64,000 bases of DNA from Picocystis sp. L7. Its lineage: Eukaryota; Chlorophyta; Picocystophyceae; Picocystales; Picocystaceae. The stretch spans positions 124,001-188,000 of the forward strand of contig QXJR01000010.1 in assembly GCA_020975725.1 (NCBI GenBank), written 5' to 3'. Position numbers and translations under genes: made by a program. Below the pieces are notes generated by a model. The model searched no databases, was not told the DNA's origin, and was given only the letters and a program-made list of their open reading frames with translations. Shown here piece by piece: positions 1-10,239 of the stretch; the first letter of the stretch is position 1, and every line of letters starts with the position of its first letter.

Positions 1-1
1 G

Positions 2-151
2 GGTGGGGAACTCGTGGAGGGCCTGATGAACCTGTTCCAGCCCACGGTGAACGGGCAGCTGCCGCCCGGCGACATGCGTTTTGTGCGGAAGCTGGACGAT
101 TTCGTGGTGAAGAACAAGATCGCCACGGCCGCTCCGGACCGTGATCCGTAG
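2..151 (+). CDS. C-terminal fragment of an unidentified protein
   Basis: The frame is open from base 2 to a TAG at 149-151 and encodes the last 49 residues of a gene that starts before the window. The peptide (LVEGLMNLFQPTVNGQLPPG, then MRFVRKLDDFVVKNKIA) has no motif I recognise. Codon use is GC-rich like the neighbouring genes, and an AATAAA follows 45 bases after the stop, which supports a true 3' end. The function cannot be told from this fragment. Confidence 0.55.
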   Translation, partial: GGELVEGLMNLFQPTVNGQLPPGDMRFVRKLDDFVVKNKIATAAPDRDP

Positions 152-195
152 CGCTGTCCGGCGGCGCGTATGCCTGGGCCTGTCGCCTCGGCTGC

Positions 196-201
196 AATAA
201 A
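196..201 (+). terminator. AATAAA polyadenylation signal
   Basis: AATAAA lies 45 bases downstream of the first stop codon. The same hexamer recurs just after several other genes here, which fits canonical polyadenylation rather than the TGTAA signal of chlorophycean algae. Confidence 0.5.
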
Positions 202-450
202 TCGTGCCCTGTGCCATCTTCCCCTGGGTCCAAGGTGGTGTACGGGGTTGTGTTCTGTTGTAAAGGAACGGACCATCCTGGTCCATCCATCCATTTCCCA
301 ATCGGGTGGGTTGCACCTCCGCGAACCGTCGGCCAATTGCACGTGTGCGAAACGCGCCTCTCCCAGGCGCAAATGGTGCGTCCTTCCGGTCTCACCAGGT
401 GGCGCCTGCCGTCTCGAAGGCGCAGGAACGTGGTGCAGGAAGACGAGACG

Positions 451-1542
451 ATGCCGGAAAGCGCCAAGCTGGGTCCCATCTATCGCAATCGCGTGTTGGA
501 CCGGTACTTCCCGTCGTCGGACATGGAGTTGTACGACGAAGAAGAAGAAGGAGCGACATGCAACGCGTTCGACTGCCTCCTGGGATGCTGGGACGCCATG
601 GTGAACGCGCTGCTGGACCTGTTCGCTGCCGTGTTCGTGTTCAACGCCATGCAGAGCGCACACACGGTGCTGGCTCTGCTGGTGTCCGCAGGGTCCATCT
701 CTTTCTATCACTTTTACGATGGCGGGAGGATGTCAGTGAAGCTGGACTGGCAATTCGTGTCCTTTGCGGTCATCTTCCCGCTGACCTACTTCATTGGAGA
801 AGGATACAAGAGGAGAGACTTTGCACTGCAGCAGCTGGCCAACATCAAATCCTTGTCCATTTGGATCTACATGGCACACAGGGACTGGGACGTGGCCAAA
901 GGCAGAAGCAAAGATCACAAGTCCAAAGTCCTCAAAAGCTTGCAATGCATGATAGCGGACATGGCCGCTTATTTTGCCATACCAAGGGTGTACACTAGAA
1001 ACTACTTTTACGGAGGATGGAGAGGGAAGAAAACCGCCATGTGGATCGAGACGAACAGGCTTCGTTTGACGGCACGCATCACCAACTCGTTGAAATTGCT
1101 GAGTGTGTATTGCGAAGAACTGAAGGTCGCAGGTCTTCCCACCAACGAAGCGGCCCGCTTGAACCAGTACAACATGCTCCTCAGCAGCGCATTCTTCAAG
1201 ATGATCAATGTGAAGAATTATCGAACTCCGCAGGGGATACGCTCCTTTGCAAGGTTCTACGTCATCATCATGCCTGTCTTTTACGGTCCTTACTTCTCTT
1301 GGGTCAGCCAGGAAACAGGATCCTTTGCATTCGCCCTGTGCCTTGGGTTGATGGGCACGTTGACGTTGGTAGGATTACTGAATGTGGCCATCAACATGGA
1401 AGACCCTCTGGAATCCGCTGGCGTGGACTCCGTGAGAGTGGTCTCTGAATTGGAAGGACTGCAAAAGCTCCTGCTGGATGACCGAAGCTTCGAGGATGAG
1501 CTTGATGCAGTCATGATCGCAGAACAGGTGCCTGTCCAATAA
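451..1542 (+). CDS. Bestrophin-like multi-pass membrane protein
   Basis: 363 residues from the first in-frame ATG at 451; the open frame runs further upstream, but without an ATG there. Hydrophobic helices are visible near residues 48-80 (LLDLFAAVFVFNAMQSAHTV), 90-115 (FVSFAVIFPLTYFIGEGY) and 275-320 (FYVIIMPVFYGPYF and FALCLGLMGTLTLVGLL). The distal part, with RTPQGIRSFARFYVI and an acidic NMEDPLESAGVDSV segment after the last helix, resembles the bestrophin/UPF0187 anion-channel pattern, in which a related acidic segment follows the last transmembrane helix. I infer an ion channel of an internal or thylakoid membrane; the family assignment is only moderate. The stop codon TAA is embedded in an AATAAA hexamer (1538-1543). 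Confidence 0.6.
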   Translation: MPESAKLGPIYRNRVLDRYFPSSDMELYDEEEEGATCNAFDCLLGCWDAMVNALLDLFAAVFVFNAMQSAHTVLALLVSAGSISFYHFYDGGRMSVKLDWQFVSFAVIFPLTYFIGEGYKRRDFALQQLANIKSLSIWIYMAHRDWDVAKGRSKDHKSKVLKSLQCMIADMAAYFAIPRVYTRNYFYGGWRGKKTAMWIETNRLRLTARITNSLKLLSVYCEELKVAGLPTNEAARLNQYNMLLSSAFFKMINVKNYRTPQGIRSFARFYVIIMPVFYGPYFSWVSQETGSFAFALCLGLMGTLTLVGLLNVAINMEDPLESAGVDSVRVVSELEGLQKLLLDDRSFEDELDAVMIAEQVPVQ

Positions 1543-1543
1543 A
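1538..1543 (+). terminator. AATAAA overlapping the stop codon
   Basis: The TAA stop of the bestrophin-like gene is the core of AATAAA. The FAN1 gene (22958-22963, minus strand) shows the same arrangement, and in the P450 reductase gene the hexamer begins one base after the stop. This implies very short 3' UTRs. Confidence 0.45.
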
Positions 1544-2127
1544 TGCGTGTAGAGAGGAGTTGCGAGGAGGGTGGTTGCTGCACACCCTTGTCTTCCAGGA
1601 CTGCTGCTGGCCAATGACGATCCATGCGGATCGTTTGCGTTCAGCTTCCAGCCGACGAGGTTTTGCCGAATCATACATTAGGTGTGTAGCCGAGAGAGGT
1701 TTGAAATAAATTCCGAGCCCACACGATGGGAGGGGAGTGGCCTTTCCCCGCATCTGTGTGGGTGGGCCATCGAAGGAGGTACATGGGATCTCGCATCGAT
1801 CGGCATTGTTCCTCTGACAACGGCATCTACTTCCTCCAGGTCCGTCCTGTGTGCTTCGTCGGATTGTAGGAAGAGTTTTCATGGACATGTGTGCATTGAT
1901 TGCTTCGCTTTCGAGATTGTTCTCCAGGGGTTCGGACCTCCCTTGGTCCACTTCTGGCACCTTTCCATCGACAAGGTTCGGAGTTGTGAACGAAACGAAC
2001 CCATTCACCGCATCGCGACCTGGTGTTTGCGCGTCGCAAGGGACTTCCAGGACGTTCCTGCGCTCCTGTCCATCGACGAAGCGCACGCGGATGACTTTTG
2101 AAAGACGTAGGTGACGTGCGATCGACG
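1544..2127. other. Intergenic, no gene seen
   Basis: 584 bases between the bestrophin-like gene and the exonuclease. Open frames on both strands are unsupported. An AATAAA at about 1704 may be a second polyadenylation signal. I see no repeat and no RNA gene. Confidence 0.5.
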
Positions 2128-3444
2128 ATGGAAAGGCGGACACCTGGGAGCTGCGACGTGTCGGAAAGGGAAACGGAAGAGGACAGGTGGTGGAAGATGC
2201 CCGAATCCGTGCCGGTGGAGATGGTGGACGATCGAGAGGGATGGAGCGCACTGGAACAAGCACTCGAAGGTGCATCTGCATGTGGACTGGATGCAGAATG
2301 GAAACCAGGCACAGGTGAAGCGGCATTGCTGCAACTGGCCATCAGAAATCAGGAAGGTGCAGGTCATGACAGGGTGTTCCTGCTTGATTTGCTGGCCGCA
2401 CCGGTAGACAAGGTGAAGGAAACGACCAGGAAGCTCTTGACAAACAAGAAAGTGCTCAAGATAGGGTTCGACTTGGAAGGGGACCTCCGGATGGTGGCTG
2501 CATCGCTGGGCAAGGGTGGATGGAGCTGCGTTTCTTTGGTAGAACCGTACATGGACATACGCAAAACGACAGGTAGATTGGCCAAGTATCATCAGGATGT
2601 GGCCGAACCTCTGCTGGCCGGACTATCTCCTTTGGTGGAGGTCTTACTGGGAACGCCACTGGACAAAACTCAGCAATGCAGTGACTGGAGGGCGCGTCCG
2701 CTAAACCAGACACAGCTGGAGTACGCAGCCACAGATGCGCACTGTCTGCTGGCCATGGCAGACGAGCTATGCTTGCGATGCGAGAGCGCCGACTCTGCTA
2801 TCGAAACAGCGCTAGACTTTCGGTCGTCCTTGCACAAGGTGTTGGTTGTTAACCCAAGACGAAAACACAGCAGAAGAGGTAGAAGGAAAGAAAAGAAGGA
2901 AAAGCCGCGAGACCTTGCCACAACCTTCATACCCTGGCAGGTTCCCCCTGCAATCGAGGATGTGAAATTTTTGTGCGCCGAGATGGTGGAAGGACTTGCG
3001 CGGCAGCTCCGTCTATGTGGCATCGATGCAGAGTCCAGCCAAGGCAAGCCCCTCCACGCCTTGGTTCAGACGGCAGAGAAGGAGGGAAGGGTGCTGTTGA
3101 CGCAAGACAGGATGGTTGCCTCTGGCCGCTTTACCCGCTTGGTCTACTACGTTTTCTCGCAGAGAAAGCAAGAGCAACTCCAAGAGGTTCTCCAGCAGTT
3201 TGAGTTGGTGGTTCCTCAAGCTCGGCTGTTGTCTCGTTGCGTGCACTGCAATGGACGTCTGTACGAGAACCCTCTCACGCCATCTGAAGCCAAAGCGCTA
3301 CCTCAAGATCTCCCAGCCAAGGTGCTTGAGGAGCACGACGAGTTTTGGCGTTGTGACCGGTGCAGTCACGTGTACTGGGAGGGCTCTGCCTATCGGCGAG
3401 CCCTGGCACAATTTTCCGGCCAGGTCCAGCGGGCCTTCACGTGA
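2128..3444 (+). CDS. DEDDy 3'-5' exonuclease with C-terminal Mut7-C RNase domain (EXD3/Mut-7-like)
   Basis: 438 residues from the first ATG in frame (the frame opens earlier with a TTG). Residues about 30-215 form an RNase D-like exonuclease: motif I GLDAEWKPG supplies Asp and Glu, motif II IGFDLEGDLRMV a second Asp, and motif III YAATDAHCLL the Tyr-x3-Asp pair. After a Lys/Arg-rich linker (RRKHSRRGRRKEKKEKPR) comes a Mut7-C domain (FLCAEMVEGLARQLRLCGID, LLTQDRMV) ending in a zinc ribbon, CVHCNGRLYE and WRCDRCSHVYWEG. The same two-domain order occurs in animal EXD3/Mut-7 and some plant and algal proteins, which act on RNA 3' ends and small RNAs. The job here is inferred from the domains; all the metal ligands I can check are present. 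Confidence 0.85.
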   Translation: MERRTPGSCDVSERETEEDRWWKMPESVPVEMVDDREGWSALEQALEGASACGLDAEWKPGTGEAALLQLAIRNQEGAGHDRVFLLDLLAAPVDKVKETTRKLLTNKKVLKIGFDLEGDLRMVAASLGKGGWSCVSLVEPYMDIRKTTGRLAKYHQDVAEPLLAGLSPLVEVLLGTPLDKTQQCSDWRARPLNQTQLEYAATDAHCLLAMADELCLRCESADSAIETALDFRSSLHKVLVVNPRRKHSRRGRRKEKKEKPRDLATTFIPWQVPPAIEDVKFLCAEMVEGLARQLRLCGIDAESSQGKPLHALVQTAEKEGRVLLTQDRMVASGRFTRLVYYVFSQRKQEQLQEVLQQFELVVPQARLLSRCVHCNGRLYENPLTPSEAKALPQDLPAKVLEEHDEFWRCDRCSHVYWEGSAYRRALAQFSGQVQRAFT

Positions 3445-3997
3445 AGGGCATCCTTTTCGTTTCGTCCTTCGAGCATCACCGCACATTTCTCGTTCCATTC
3501 CTTCCATGATTTGATCCACATCTGTTCCTTTGATCCTCCACAACCATTTGGGATTCCATCTTGTAGTACACGTGTGACCCTGGAATCCCAACCCTTCACT
3601 CCCCCACCCCGAAGACGGGGTCCCGAATCCCCTCCTACTCGAAGGGGAGATCGACCCCCCTTATCCGATCCCCGAACGGTCCCCTCCTTCCCGCCAAAAA
3701 CACAGGAAGAAAAGAGCGAGGAGGAGGCGCATCCGCGTCCTGAGGCGCGCCATCGCGTTCGTTCGGACCCCGCCGCGTCTGCACAGGGTCGTGGTGGCGT
3801 GGGAAGGACGTCGTGGCACGCTCTAGAGGGTCGTGCTTCGCCGGATCCGAGGTCGCGGCGTCACGAACTTGGATCTTCCCGCCAGGTTTCGTCGAAGGAG
3901 GAGCCGGCTTTCCACACGTGGCCGTCTTTCGCGGTCCACCAGCGCATCGAAGCGCCACCGATGGAGTGATTGACATCGAACGAGGTCGATCTTGGAC
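3445..3997. other. Intergenic / promoter region, no gene seen
   Basis: 553 bases. C-rich and G-rich runs occur around 3600-3665. No coding region on either strand is convincing. Confidence 0.4.
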
Positions 3998-4981
3998 ATG
4001 GGATTCGCCGCGGAGGACGGCACGACCTCCGTTTCGCGGACACGAACCACTTCGGATTGGGCGAGAGGCGCACTGCAGGCGGTCCGTCGAGCCGTGGAAG
4101 CTCCTCCCATCGGCGTGGAGCTGTCTAGTCGCTGGCCGAGATTGGGAGACACGCTGGCCGTGCAGGTGGCGGTGCCACCTCCGCGCACTCCCGTGGGATG
4201 GATCCACAGGGAATTCGCCAAGCGGTTCTTGGGAGGGGAGCTGCGCGTGACCTTGGATGGAGTCGAATGCCGGTGCTATCCGAAGCGAGGGCGTGGGCCG
4301 GCGAAGACGCAATCGCACAAGAAGGAGGTCTGGAGGGCCCTCGTGCCGTTCACCCCGCTGGACGTCCCGGGGAAGCGAGAGCTTGTGGTCGAGCTGAAGG
4401 ATGGCCGGAAGAAGCCGCATCGGGAAACGGTAGGCGTGGTGGACGTGGACTTTCCAACGGAGAGCATCTGGCTCCCCAAGCGCAAGTCCAACCTGCACAT
4501 GACGGATGTGGAGCGGGAGAAGACGGACGCGTTCCGGGAAGTCCGCACCGAAGACCAGCTGTGGGACGGACCGTTCGTCCGACCCTGCGACGGACCGGTG
4601 ACCACGGAGTATGGCATGAAGCGTTACTACAACGGGGTCTTCGCCCGCGGGTACTACCATCGTGGCGTGGATTACGGCGCCCCGGAAGGGACGTCGGTGT
4701 ACGCCCCAGCCAACGGCCGGGTGAGCTTGGCGGGGAAGGAGGAGGAAGGTTTCGTGATCCACGGCAACTGCGTGGGCTTGGACCACGGTCACGGCGTGGC
4801 ATCGATCTTCATGCATCTTTCGGAGCTGGCGGTCCAGGAGGGCGATGACGTCCGCCAGGGTCAGCTGGTGGGTCGCGTGGGGGACACGGGCATTTCCACG
4901 GGTCCTCACCTTCACTGGGGTTTGTACGTGAACGGGGAATGCATCAGTCCTCAGGTTTGGATGCGCGGGACCACCACGTGA
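3998..4981 (+). CDS. M23 (LytM-type) zinc metallopeptidase
   Basis: 327 residues from ATG at 3998; a TTG two codons earlier is less likely. Residues about 200-325 are a peptidase M23 domain: His221 and Asp225 in HRGVDYGAP, His273 in MHLSEL, and His304/His306 in GPHLHWGLYV match the zinc and catalytic ligands of the lysostaphin/LytM fold. The preceding 190 residues contain a beta-rich module (LGDTLAVQVAV to RELVVELKDG) like those that precede cyanobacterial M23 domains. Bacterial relatives cut peptidoglycan cross-bridges. In a green alga the likely origin is the plastid ancestor or later transfer, and the substrate may be plastid peptidoglycan remnants or another protein. No clear signal peptide is visible. 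Confidence 0.85.
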   Translation: MGFAAEDGTTSVSRTRTTSDWARGALQAVRRAVEAPPIGVELSSRWPRLGDTLAVQVAVPPPRTPVGWIHREFAKRFLGGELRVTLDGVECRCYPKRGRGPAKTQSHKKEVWRALVPFTPLDVPGKRELVVELKDGRKKPHRETVGVVDVDFPTESIWLPKRKSNLHMTDVEREKTDAFREVRTEDQLWDGPFVRPCDGPVTTEYGMKRYYNGVFARGYYHRGVDYGAPEGTSVYAPANGRVSLAGKEEEGFVIHGNCVGLDHGHGVASIFMHLSELAVQEGDDVRQGQLVGRVGDTGISTGPHLHWGLYVNGECISPQVWMRGTTT

Positions 4982-5651
4982 CCCTGTCTCCCTTGGTTTT
5001 GCTTGCGGGTCTGCTTCGTGAGGTCTACTTGGTCCTCGTATCTTGCAGCACCCGTTTCTTGGTTGAAGGTAACCGGTGGCCCGCCTTCCCTATCCTGGGA
5101 TCCCCTTCCACGTCGGATCGCGGAACCGTGCCTGCCATCCATCCGTGCTCGATCCATCGGATCTTGCTGACGTGTCTTCTGGGACCGAAAGCGGCTGGGA
5201 GCCACGCGGCCTTCGCCCCACCCACCCGTGCCTTCTGGAAGCTTCCACGGTCCGAGACCTGCCACGTGTCGTTTCGGAGATCTCTCGGAACCGCCCCCCG
5301 TATCTCCCCTCGTGGGGGGGGAAGTCAACGGACACCCCCTTCCCTTGGCATCTCAACCGTCGGTGCCTTCCGATCCGTATCCCCCCCTGGGATCTCGACC
5401 GTCGGTGCTCGATCTCTCCCTCGTCTCCGGACGACACGTCTCCCTTCCCCCCCCCCGGGAAGGGGGGGATCCCTCCGTCTCACTTCCCGCCCGTCCCTTC
5501 CCCGTTTCGCCCCTCCGCCGTACCTCCCCCCGGGAGGATCTGAGACGCCCCCCCTAGGTCGAGGGGGCGTGTGGCCCCGGGTGGGGCGAAAGGGGGGGGG
5601 GGGACGTCTCGTAAGATCGAGATCGTGTAGACGTGGACGTGGACGTGGAAC
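4982..5651. promoter_or_regulatory. Intergenic promoter region with G/C palindromes
   Basis: 670 bases ahead of the zinc-finger gene. It holds long C and G runs and three GC-rich inverted repeats (5442-5473, 5523-5537, 5546-5569), two copies of a TCTC(A/G)ACCGTCGGTGC unit at about 5348 and 5393, and a GATCGAGATC palindrome at 5615-5624, 28 bases before the ATG. No gene is seen. Confidence 0.45.
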
Positions 5652-7142
5652 ATGAGCACGACACGTGCGGCAGCAGAGGCGCTGCTGGAACGGAACCAGG
5701 AGGACGTGGAGGAGAGGGAGAGACGACATGGAGGGGAAGAACACGTGGGAAGGGCCGCACTGCTCGCGGCGGTGTCCTCGAACGACGTGCGGGCGGTGCG
5801 GGAGGCCGTGGACCGGGCACGTGGACACGTGGAAGGGAACTTCGACGTGGACGCCAAGGACGTGATCTTCGTCAATCCCAAGCACGGTGCGTTGGGAAGG
5901 TGTGCGCAAGTCAGGAAAGGATGGACGCTGGTCCACCTCGCAGCCTACCACGGTGCGCTCGAAACCATCGCCTACCTCCTCTCCTTGGGTGCCGACGGTA
6001 CAAGCATCACCCAAGACGGAGATGAACTCACACCGCTGCACTGCGCAGCCGCCGGTGGGAGCCAAAAAGCGGCCGAAGTCATCGGACTGCTCCTGCAGTG
6101 CGGTGCAGACAAAGAAACCAAAGACGCACACGGTAGGAGACCGGCCGACCTCCTCCCGCCGCCAGAAGAAAACAGGCTCGAAAGCATACGCGAAGGACAA
6201 GAAGGACCCAACAGCCCGAGAAGGAGCGATTCCTACGGAAGAGGATCCTTCGAACTCAACCGGGAAGACTACGAAACCGACGACTTTCGGATGTATTCCT
6301 TCAAAGTGGTCAAGTGCCCCAGGAGCAGGGCCCACGATTGGACCGAGTGTCCGTTTGCGCATCCCGGAGAAAAGGCAAGAAGGAGGGATCCGAGAAAGTA
6401 CAACTACTCGGGAACCGCCTGCCCAGACTTCCGAAAAGGAACCTGCAAGAGGGGCGATGCCTGCGAACATGCGCATGGCGTCTTCGAATGCTGGCTGCAC
6501 CCGTCCAGGTATCGCACGCAGCTCTGCAAGGACGGGATCGCATGCACCAGGAAAGTGTGCTTCTTTGCTCACCGACCGGAGGAGCTGCGCGCTCCTTCCT
6601 TCCAGTGGTCCAACTCCTGCGGGGACATCAGCTCCCCGACCTCCACCCTGGATATCAGCGGAAACATGATGTACAGCCCTCGATCTTCCACCGCCTCCTC
6701 CCAAACCAGGAGGTCGCTGGACGAGCGCATGAGTGCAGAGTACTTGACGAATCAGCTGAGGAACCTTGGAGTCTCACCAAGCAATCACCCATGGACGGTG
6801 GATAACTCCTACTCGTCTTCCATGTCGCAGAGGGAAGAAGGGTTCGGCGCATTTCCCTCGTTGCTGAACCCAAAATCAAGAGAGGAGACGGACAGGGGCA
6901 GGTTGTCTTCGTCCTCCCGAGCGGCATCCATGGACGTGGTCCGGAACACATGGTGGGAAGATGACGACCAACCCGAACAAGTATCTGGCCCGCCGAGGGT
7001 CAATTCGATGGACATGTTCAATGACTTTGTGAACGATTTGGTGGAAGAAGATGAAGTTGCCAATGCGAACGAGCCAAACACAGGACTTACTCGACGCAGC
7101 GTGGATGGCCAGCTGCAAGCATGGAATCTGTTTGCCTACTAG
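5652..7142 (+). CDS. Ankyrin and RR-type tandem CCCH zinc-finger protein (plant TZF family)
   Basis: 496 residues from ATG at 5652. Two ankyrin repeats lie near residues 95-175 ([32 protein letters not shown]). Residues about 205-320 carry the arginine-rich plus tandem CCCH region of plant RR-TZF proteins: [20 protein letters not shown], then [35 protein letters not shown], and [20 protein letters not shown]. The tail is Ser/Asn-rich with short acidic segments ([10 protein letters not shown]). Land-plant homologues shuttle between nucleus and cytoplasmic RNA granules and promote mRNA decay in stress and hormone responses. The complete domain order makes this assignment firm and is a strong sign of Viridiplantae. 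Confidence 0.93.
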   Translation: MSTTRAAAEALLERNQEDVEERERRHGGEEHVGRAALLAAVSSNDVRAVREAVDRARGHVEGNFDVDAKDVIFVNPKHGALGRCAQVRKGWTLVHLAAYHGALETIAYLLSLGADGTSITQDGDELTPLHCAAAGGSQKAAEVIGLLLQCGADKETKDAHGRRPADLLPPPEENRLESIREGQEGPNSPRRSDSYGRGSFELNREDYETDDFRMYSFKVVKCPRSRAHDWTECPFAHPGEKARRRDPRKYNYSGTACPDFRKGTCKRGDACEHAHGVFECWLHPSRYRTQLCKDGIACTRKVCFFAHRPEELRAPSFQWSNSCGDISSPTSTLDISGNMMYSPRSSTASSQTRRSLDERMSAEYLTNQLRNLGVSPSNHPWTVDNSYSSSMSQREEGFGAFPSLLNPKSREETDRGRLSSSSRAASMDVVRNTWWEDDDQPEQVSGPPRVNSMDMFNDFVNDLVEEDEVANANEPNTGLTRRSVDGQLQAWNLFAY

Positions 7143-7577
7143 GCAGTAGACCTCTCTTTTCTGCACACTCCGCGGCAGGAAGTGGAATTTGATTGTGTAC
7201 AGATTGCTGTTGTTAGGAGGGGGGGACCACAGGGATGGAAGCTTTGACCTGTCTACTTGTACATAATAAGGTAACGGATGCTGAACGTGGCCAAAGTGGT
7301 CACAGAAGCGGTGGTATTTTTAGCACGTACCGGATACTTTCACGTTTATTTTGAGTGATATGGCTATCAAGATCCTCTAGCACACTATTCATATTGTTTT
7401 GCCTGTTGAAATGCATTCTTTTTCCTCTTGTGTTGCCCCTCAGCACCCTCACCTTGGCAGCACGCGACACGTGGACACCCGGGCCTCGTCCCCTAGCTTG
7501 GTTACGAGGCGCATCCGTTCGGGACGCACCGTTCCGCGTGTACCTCTTCTTTCCTGTGCTGATCGTACGTCCTCCCT
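7143..7577. other. Intergenic, convergent 3' ends
   Basis: 435 bases between the 3' ends of the TZF gene and the small minus-strand gene. It is AT-richer than its surroundings with short T and A runs, as expected of 3' flanks. No gene is seen. Confidence 0.4.
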
Positions 7578-7754
7578 TCACTCCCTTTCCTTCGCTTCCT
7601 TGTCGCGTTTCGCTTGGTCGATGCGATGGTAGTGTGCGAACCCTTTTCCCATGTTCGCCACCAGCCAGGTGCCACCGGCCAGCGTGGTCAGGGCCAAGGT
7701 CGTGGACACCACACGTTGCACGAGGTCGCTGGTCCGGCTGAACCTGCTCGTCAT
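7578..7754 (-). CDS. 58-residue single-span membrane protein, possibly mitochondrial
   Basis: I choose ATG at 7754; the frame stays open upstream to 8036, but that part is low-complexity and looks untranslated. The product has a short basic N-terminus (MTSRFSRTSDLVQR), one membrane span (VVSTTLALTTLAGGTWLVAN) and a highly charged tail (HYHRIDQAKRDKEAKERE). This layout is typical of small inner-membrane proteins that help assemble cytochrome oxidase (COX14/PET117-like), but I cannot match the family. A GTTAAC palindrome lies about 100 bases upstream of the start. Confidence 0.5.
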   Translation of the reverse strand: MTSRFSRTSDLVQRVVSTTLALTTLAGGTWLVANMGKGFAHYHRIDQAKRDKEAKERE

Positions 7755-9214
7755 CTCCTTTCCTCCCTCTTTGTCCGCCTTCACGTGCGCTTCTGTGGCG
7801 GCAAAGGGGACCTCGAACACGTCCTTGTGTCCATCCATCCCACCATCCCTCGAGGTTAACTCGAGACGAAACCCATGAAGGGGGCAAGAAAGGTGGTGGC
7901 ATCGGGTCTGTCCCCGGTCGAACCCAACCGGGTTCCTTACGAATGGTCCGGTCTGAACCGAACGATAGGAGAGGGTCGATGGACGAAGGAAAGGCTTGTG
8001 AACGTACGCAAGGAAACCATGGACGTGGATGCACACCCCGTGCCAAAGTGACGAGCAAGATGCCGTGGCTCTCGAACCTGTCCGTTCACATTCATCGGGT
8101 AAGAGGTGCGAGACGCGCGATCGTTCCTCGTAGAAGAGGCTTTTCGGATGGTGGGCCTCCTTCTAGCTCGATGAAAATTGGACATAGGAAAGTTCGAGCC
8201 AACCATGCATGTGAAGATGAAGCGGTGCAAGCAACGAGTGGAGGTGGTTCGATATCCGGAAATTCTTCGCAGTCTGGCACGTGGCATGACGGCAAAAGAA
8301 TCGGGCCGGGGATCACGTGTGCAGCGTGTGGAATGATCGTACGCCCTCGCCCGTTCCATGTGTGAAACCCACTTCCATTTCGCGAATAGGACGAGGACGG
8401 ATCCACAAGGGAATCGAAAAGCTTCCACTCGTCGTGCAGACCGGGCACCGGATAGCAAGGACGTTTGCATGGAGAAATCGGAACTACTCCAGCGTTTCAC
8501 ACGCAGGGTTGTATCAACCACAAGGTTCCACTCCATGAAAATCTCGTGCGTTGCGGGGGATGGACACGACTCCTATGTGGAGAAAGACGAGCGAACGGAG
8601 GAGCAAGCGGAGGAGCCACGCTTGCCAGCGTGCGCGCATGTGCGAACCTTGGCGGATGGAGCTGCGTTTCCGTCGTAGCCGGCACGAGGTGTGCCTTGAT
8701 GAATCCGATGTTGGCCAACCCATTCGACGAGGAGTCCCCACGTTTGCCTCGTTTTGCGTAATTTCTCTTGTGATCGGCATGCAATGCGGTCTCGTTCGTT
8801 CGCGTCCACTTTGAGGATGTGTCCTTCTACAGTTGTCTCGTCATCGTCCATCCATCTCTCGCGACCCCCCTCCCCTTTCTTCTTCCACGCGCGACCCCAC
8901 CCGGATGCGTATGTTTCCGCTCCGGTGGTTGCCCTTCCGCATCGTCCATGGGATTCGCGTCCCAAGGTGCAACCGGGTGCGATCTCCTTCTGTCCAATGC
9001 ACCGTTCGTGAACTCGACCCCGTCCTTGCCTCTCTCTCTCTCTGCCCGTCACTGTCTGTGGGGGGGTGGGTTTGTGTGAGGGAAGGAGGAGGGGGGGGCG
9101 ACCCCGTCCCGGAACGAGGTGGATTCGAGTGGGGGGTTTTCCGGGGTGGGGTCGCGGTCCTCCTGGATTCGAGTGGTGGCGCGTGTTTCATTTTCTACGT
9201 GTTTGGAAGGAACC
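7755..9214. other. Long intergenic region, no gene supported
   Basis: 1460 bases between divergent genes. A palindrome, CTCGAG-GTTAAC-CTCGAG-like, spans about 7849-7865. Short frames exist in all directions with no recognisable product. From 9000 to 9170 the DNA is G-rich, ending near the VAMP72 start. Confidence 0.4.
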
Positions 9215-10182
9215 ATGGCGGATTCCGCGCACGGAGGACGCCTCATCTACGCCTTGGTGGCGCGCGAACGCACCGTCCTGGCGGAATACACGGCCTTCAC
9301 GGGCAACTTCGCCGCAGTGGCGGCCCAGTGCTTGGAGAAATGTCCCAATCAAGACGCCAAGCTCACCTATCGATGCGATGGACACACCTTCAACTTCCTC
9401 ATCGAGGACGGACTCAGTTGAGTGCAAGGCGCGATCGAGGACGTGCTCGAACGCGGAGGAAGGCAGGGAAACGAGGACGTGAAGTGGAAACGCAGGCGGA
9501 GAAAGGACAGCGGTAGCGCATCGCGGACGAAGGTGCACGGCGACGGGACGGAACCATTGCATCGTATCGCTGACCGGAAAGATGCTTGACGAACCACGTG
9601 CGACGACGTGCAGCTTACCTGGTGGTGGCAGAAGCAGCGGTGGGAAGACAGATCCCTTTCGTGCTGCTGGAACGCATCAAGGACGACTTCAAAGCCACCT
9701 ATGGTTTCCGAGCACGGACCGCCATTGCACTCGCCTTCGATCGACAGTATGCACCCAAGCTCAAACAGTTCATGAATGAAGCCATGAGCGCATCGACAGA
9801 TCCAGACAAGATGAAGAGCGTCCAAAACCAGGTCTCGGCGGTGAAAAGCGTCATGATTGAGAACATCGAACGCGTCTTGGACCGTGGGGAAAAGATCGAG
9901 TTGTTGGTGGACAAGACCGAGACCTTGAGGTATCAAGCAGACACCTTCCAGAAGTCAGGAAGGCAACTGAGACGGGCCATGTGCAGACAGAACATGAAGA
10001 TAAAGCTGGTCATCCTCGCAATCTTCATCATGATTGGGTTGGTCTTGTTCTTCGTTATCTGCTACGGCGGGGGAAGGAACTGTACAAGCAAAGGAAAGAG
10101 TTCGCCGCCGCCACCCTCCCCGTCTCCTGTTCCCCCTCCACCAAGTCCGGAGGAAAGCAGATTTAGGTTCGCACTCCTGTAG
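9215..10182 (+). CDS. VAMP72: VAMP72-family longin R-SNARE (one intron)
   Basis: Exon 1 is 9215-9416 and exon 2 9614-10182; the 197-bp intron (GTTGAG...TGCAG) restores ...FNFLIEDGLTYLVVAEA, matching plant VAMP72. The 256-residue product has a longin domain (LIYALVARERTVLAEYTAFT), a SNARE motif (NIERVLDRGEKIELLVDKTE, with the central Arg) and a C-terminal anchor (IKLVILAIFIMIGLVLFFV). Plant homologues fuse secretory vesicles with the plasma membrane. Oddly, after the anchor comes a 38-residue tail with a Pro/Ser run (PPPPSPSPVPPPPSP), which most VAMP72 proteins lack. The 3' end converges on HASTY with about 100 bases between. Confidence 0.93.
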
Positions 10183-10239
10183 AAACACCAGAACGCTATT
10201 GAAAAAAGACAGCCTCGTCCAAGGGATGCAAGAACATAA

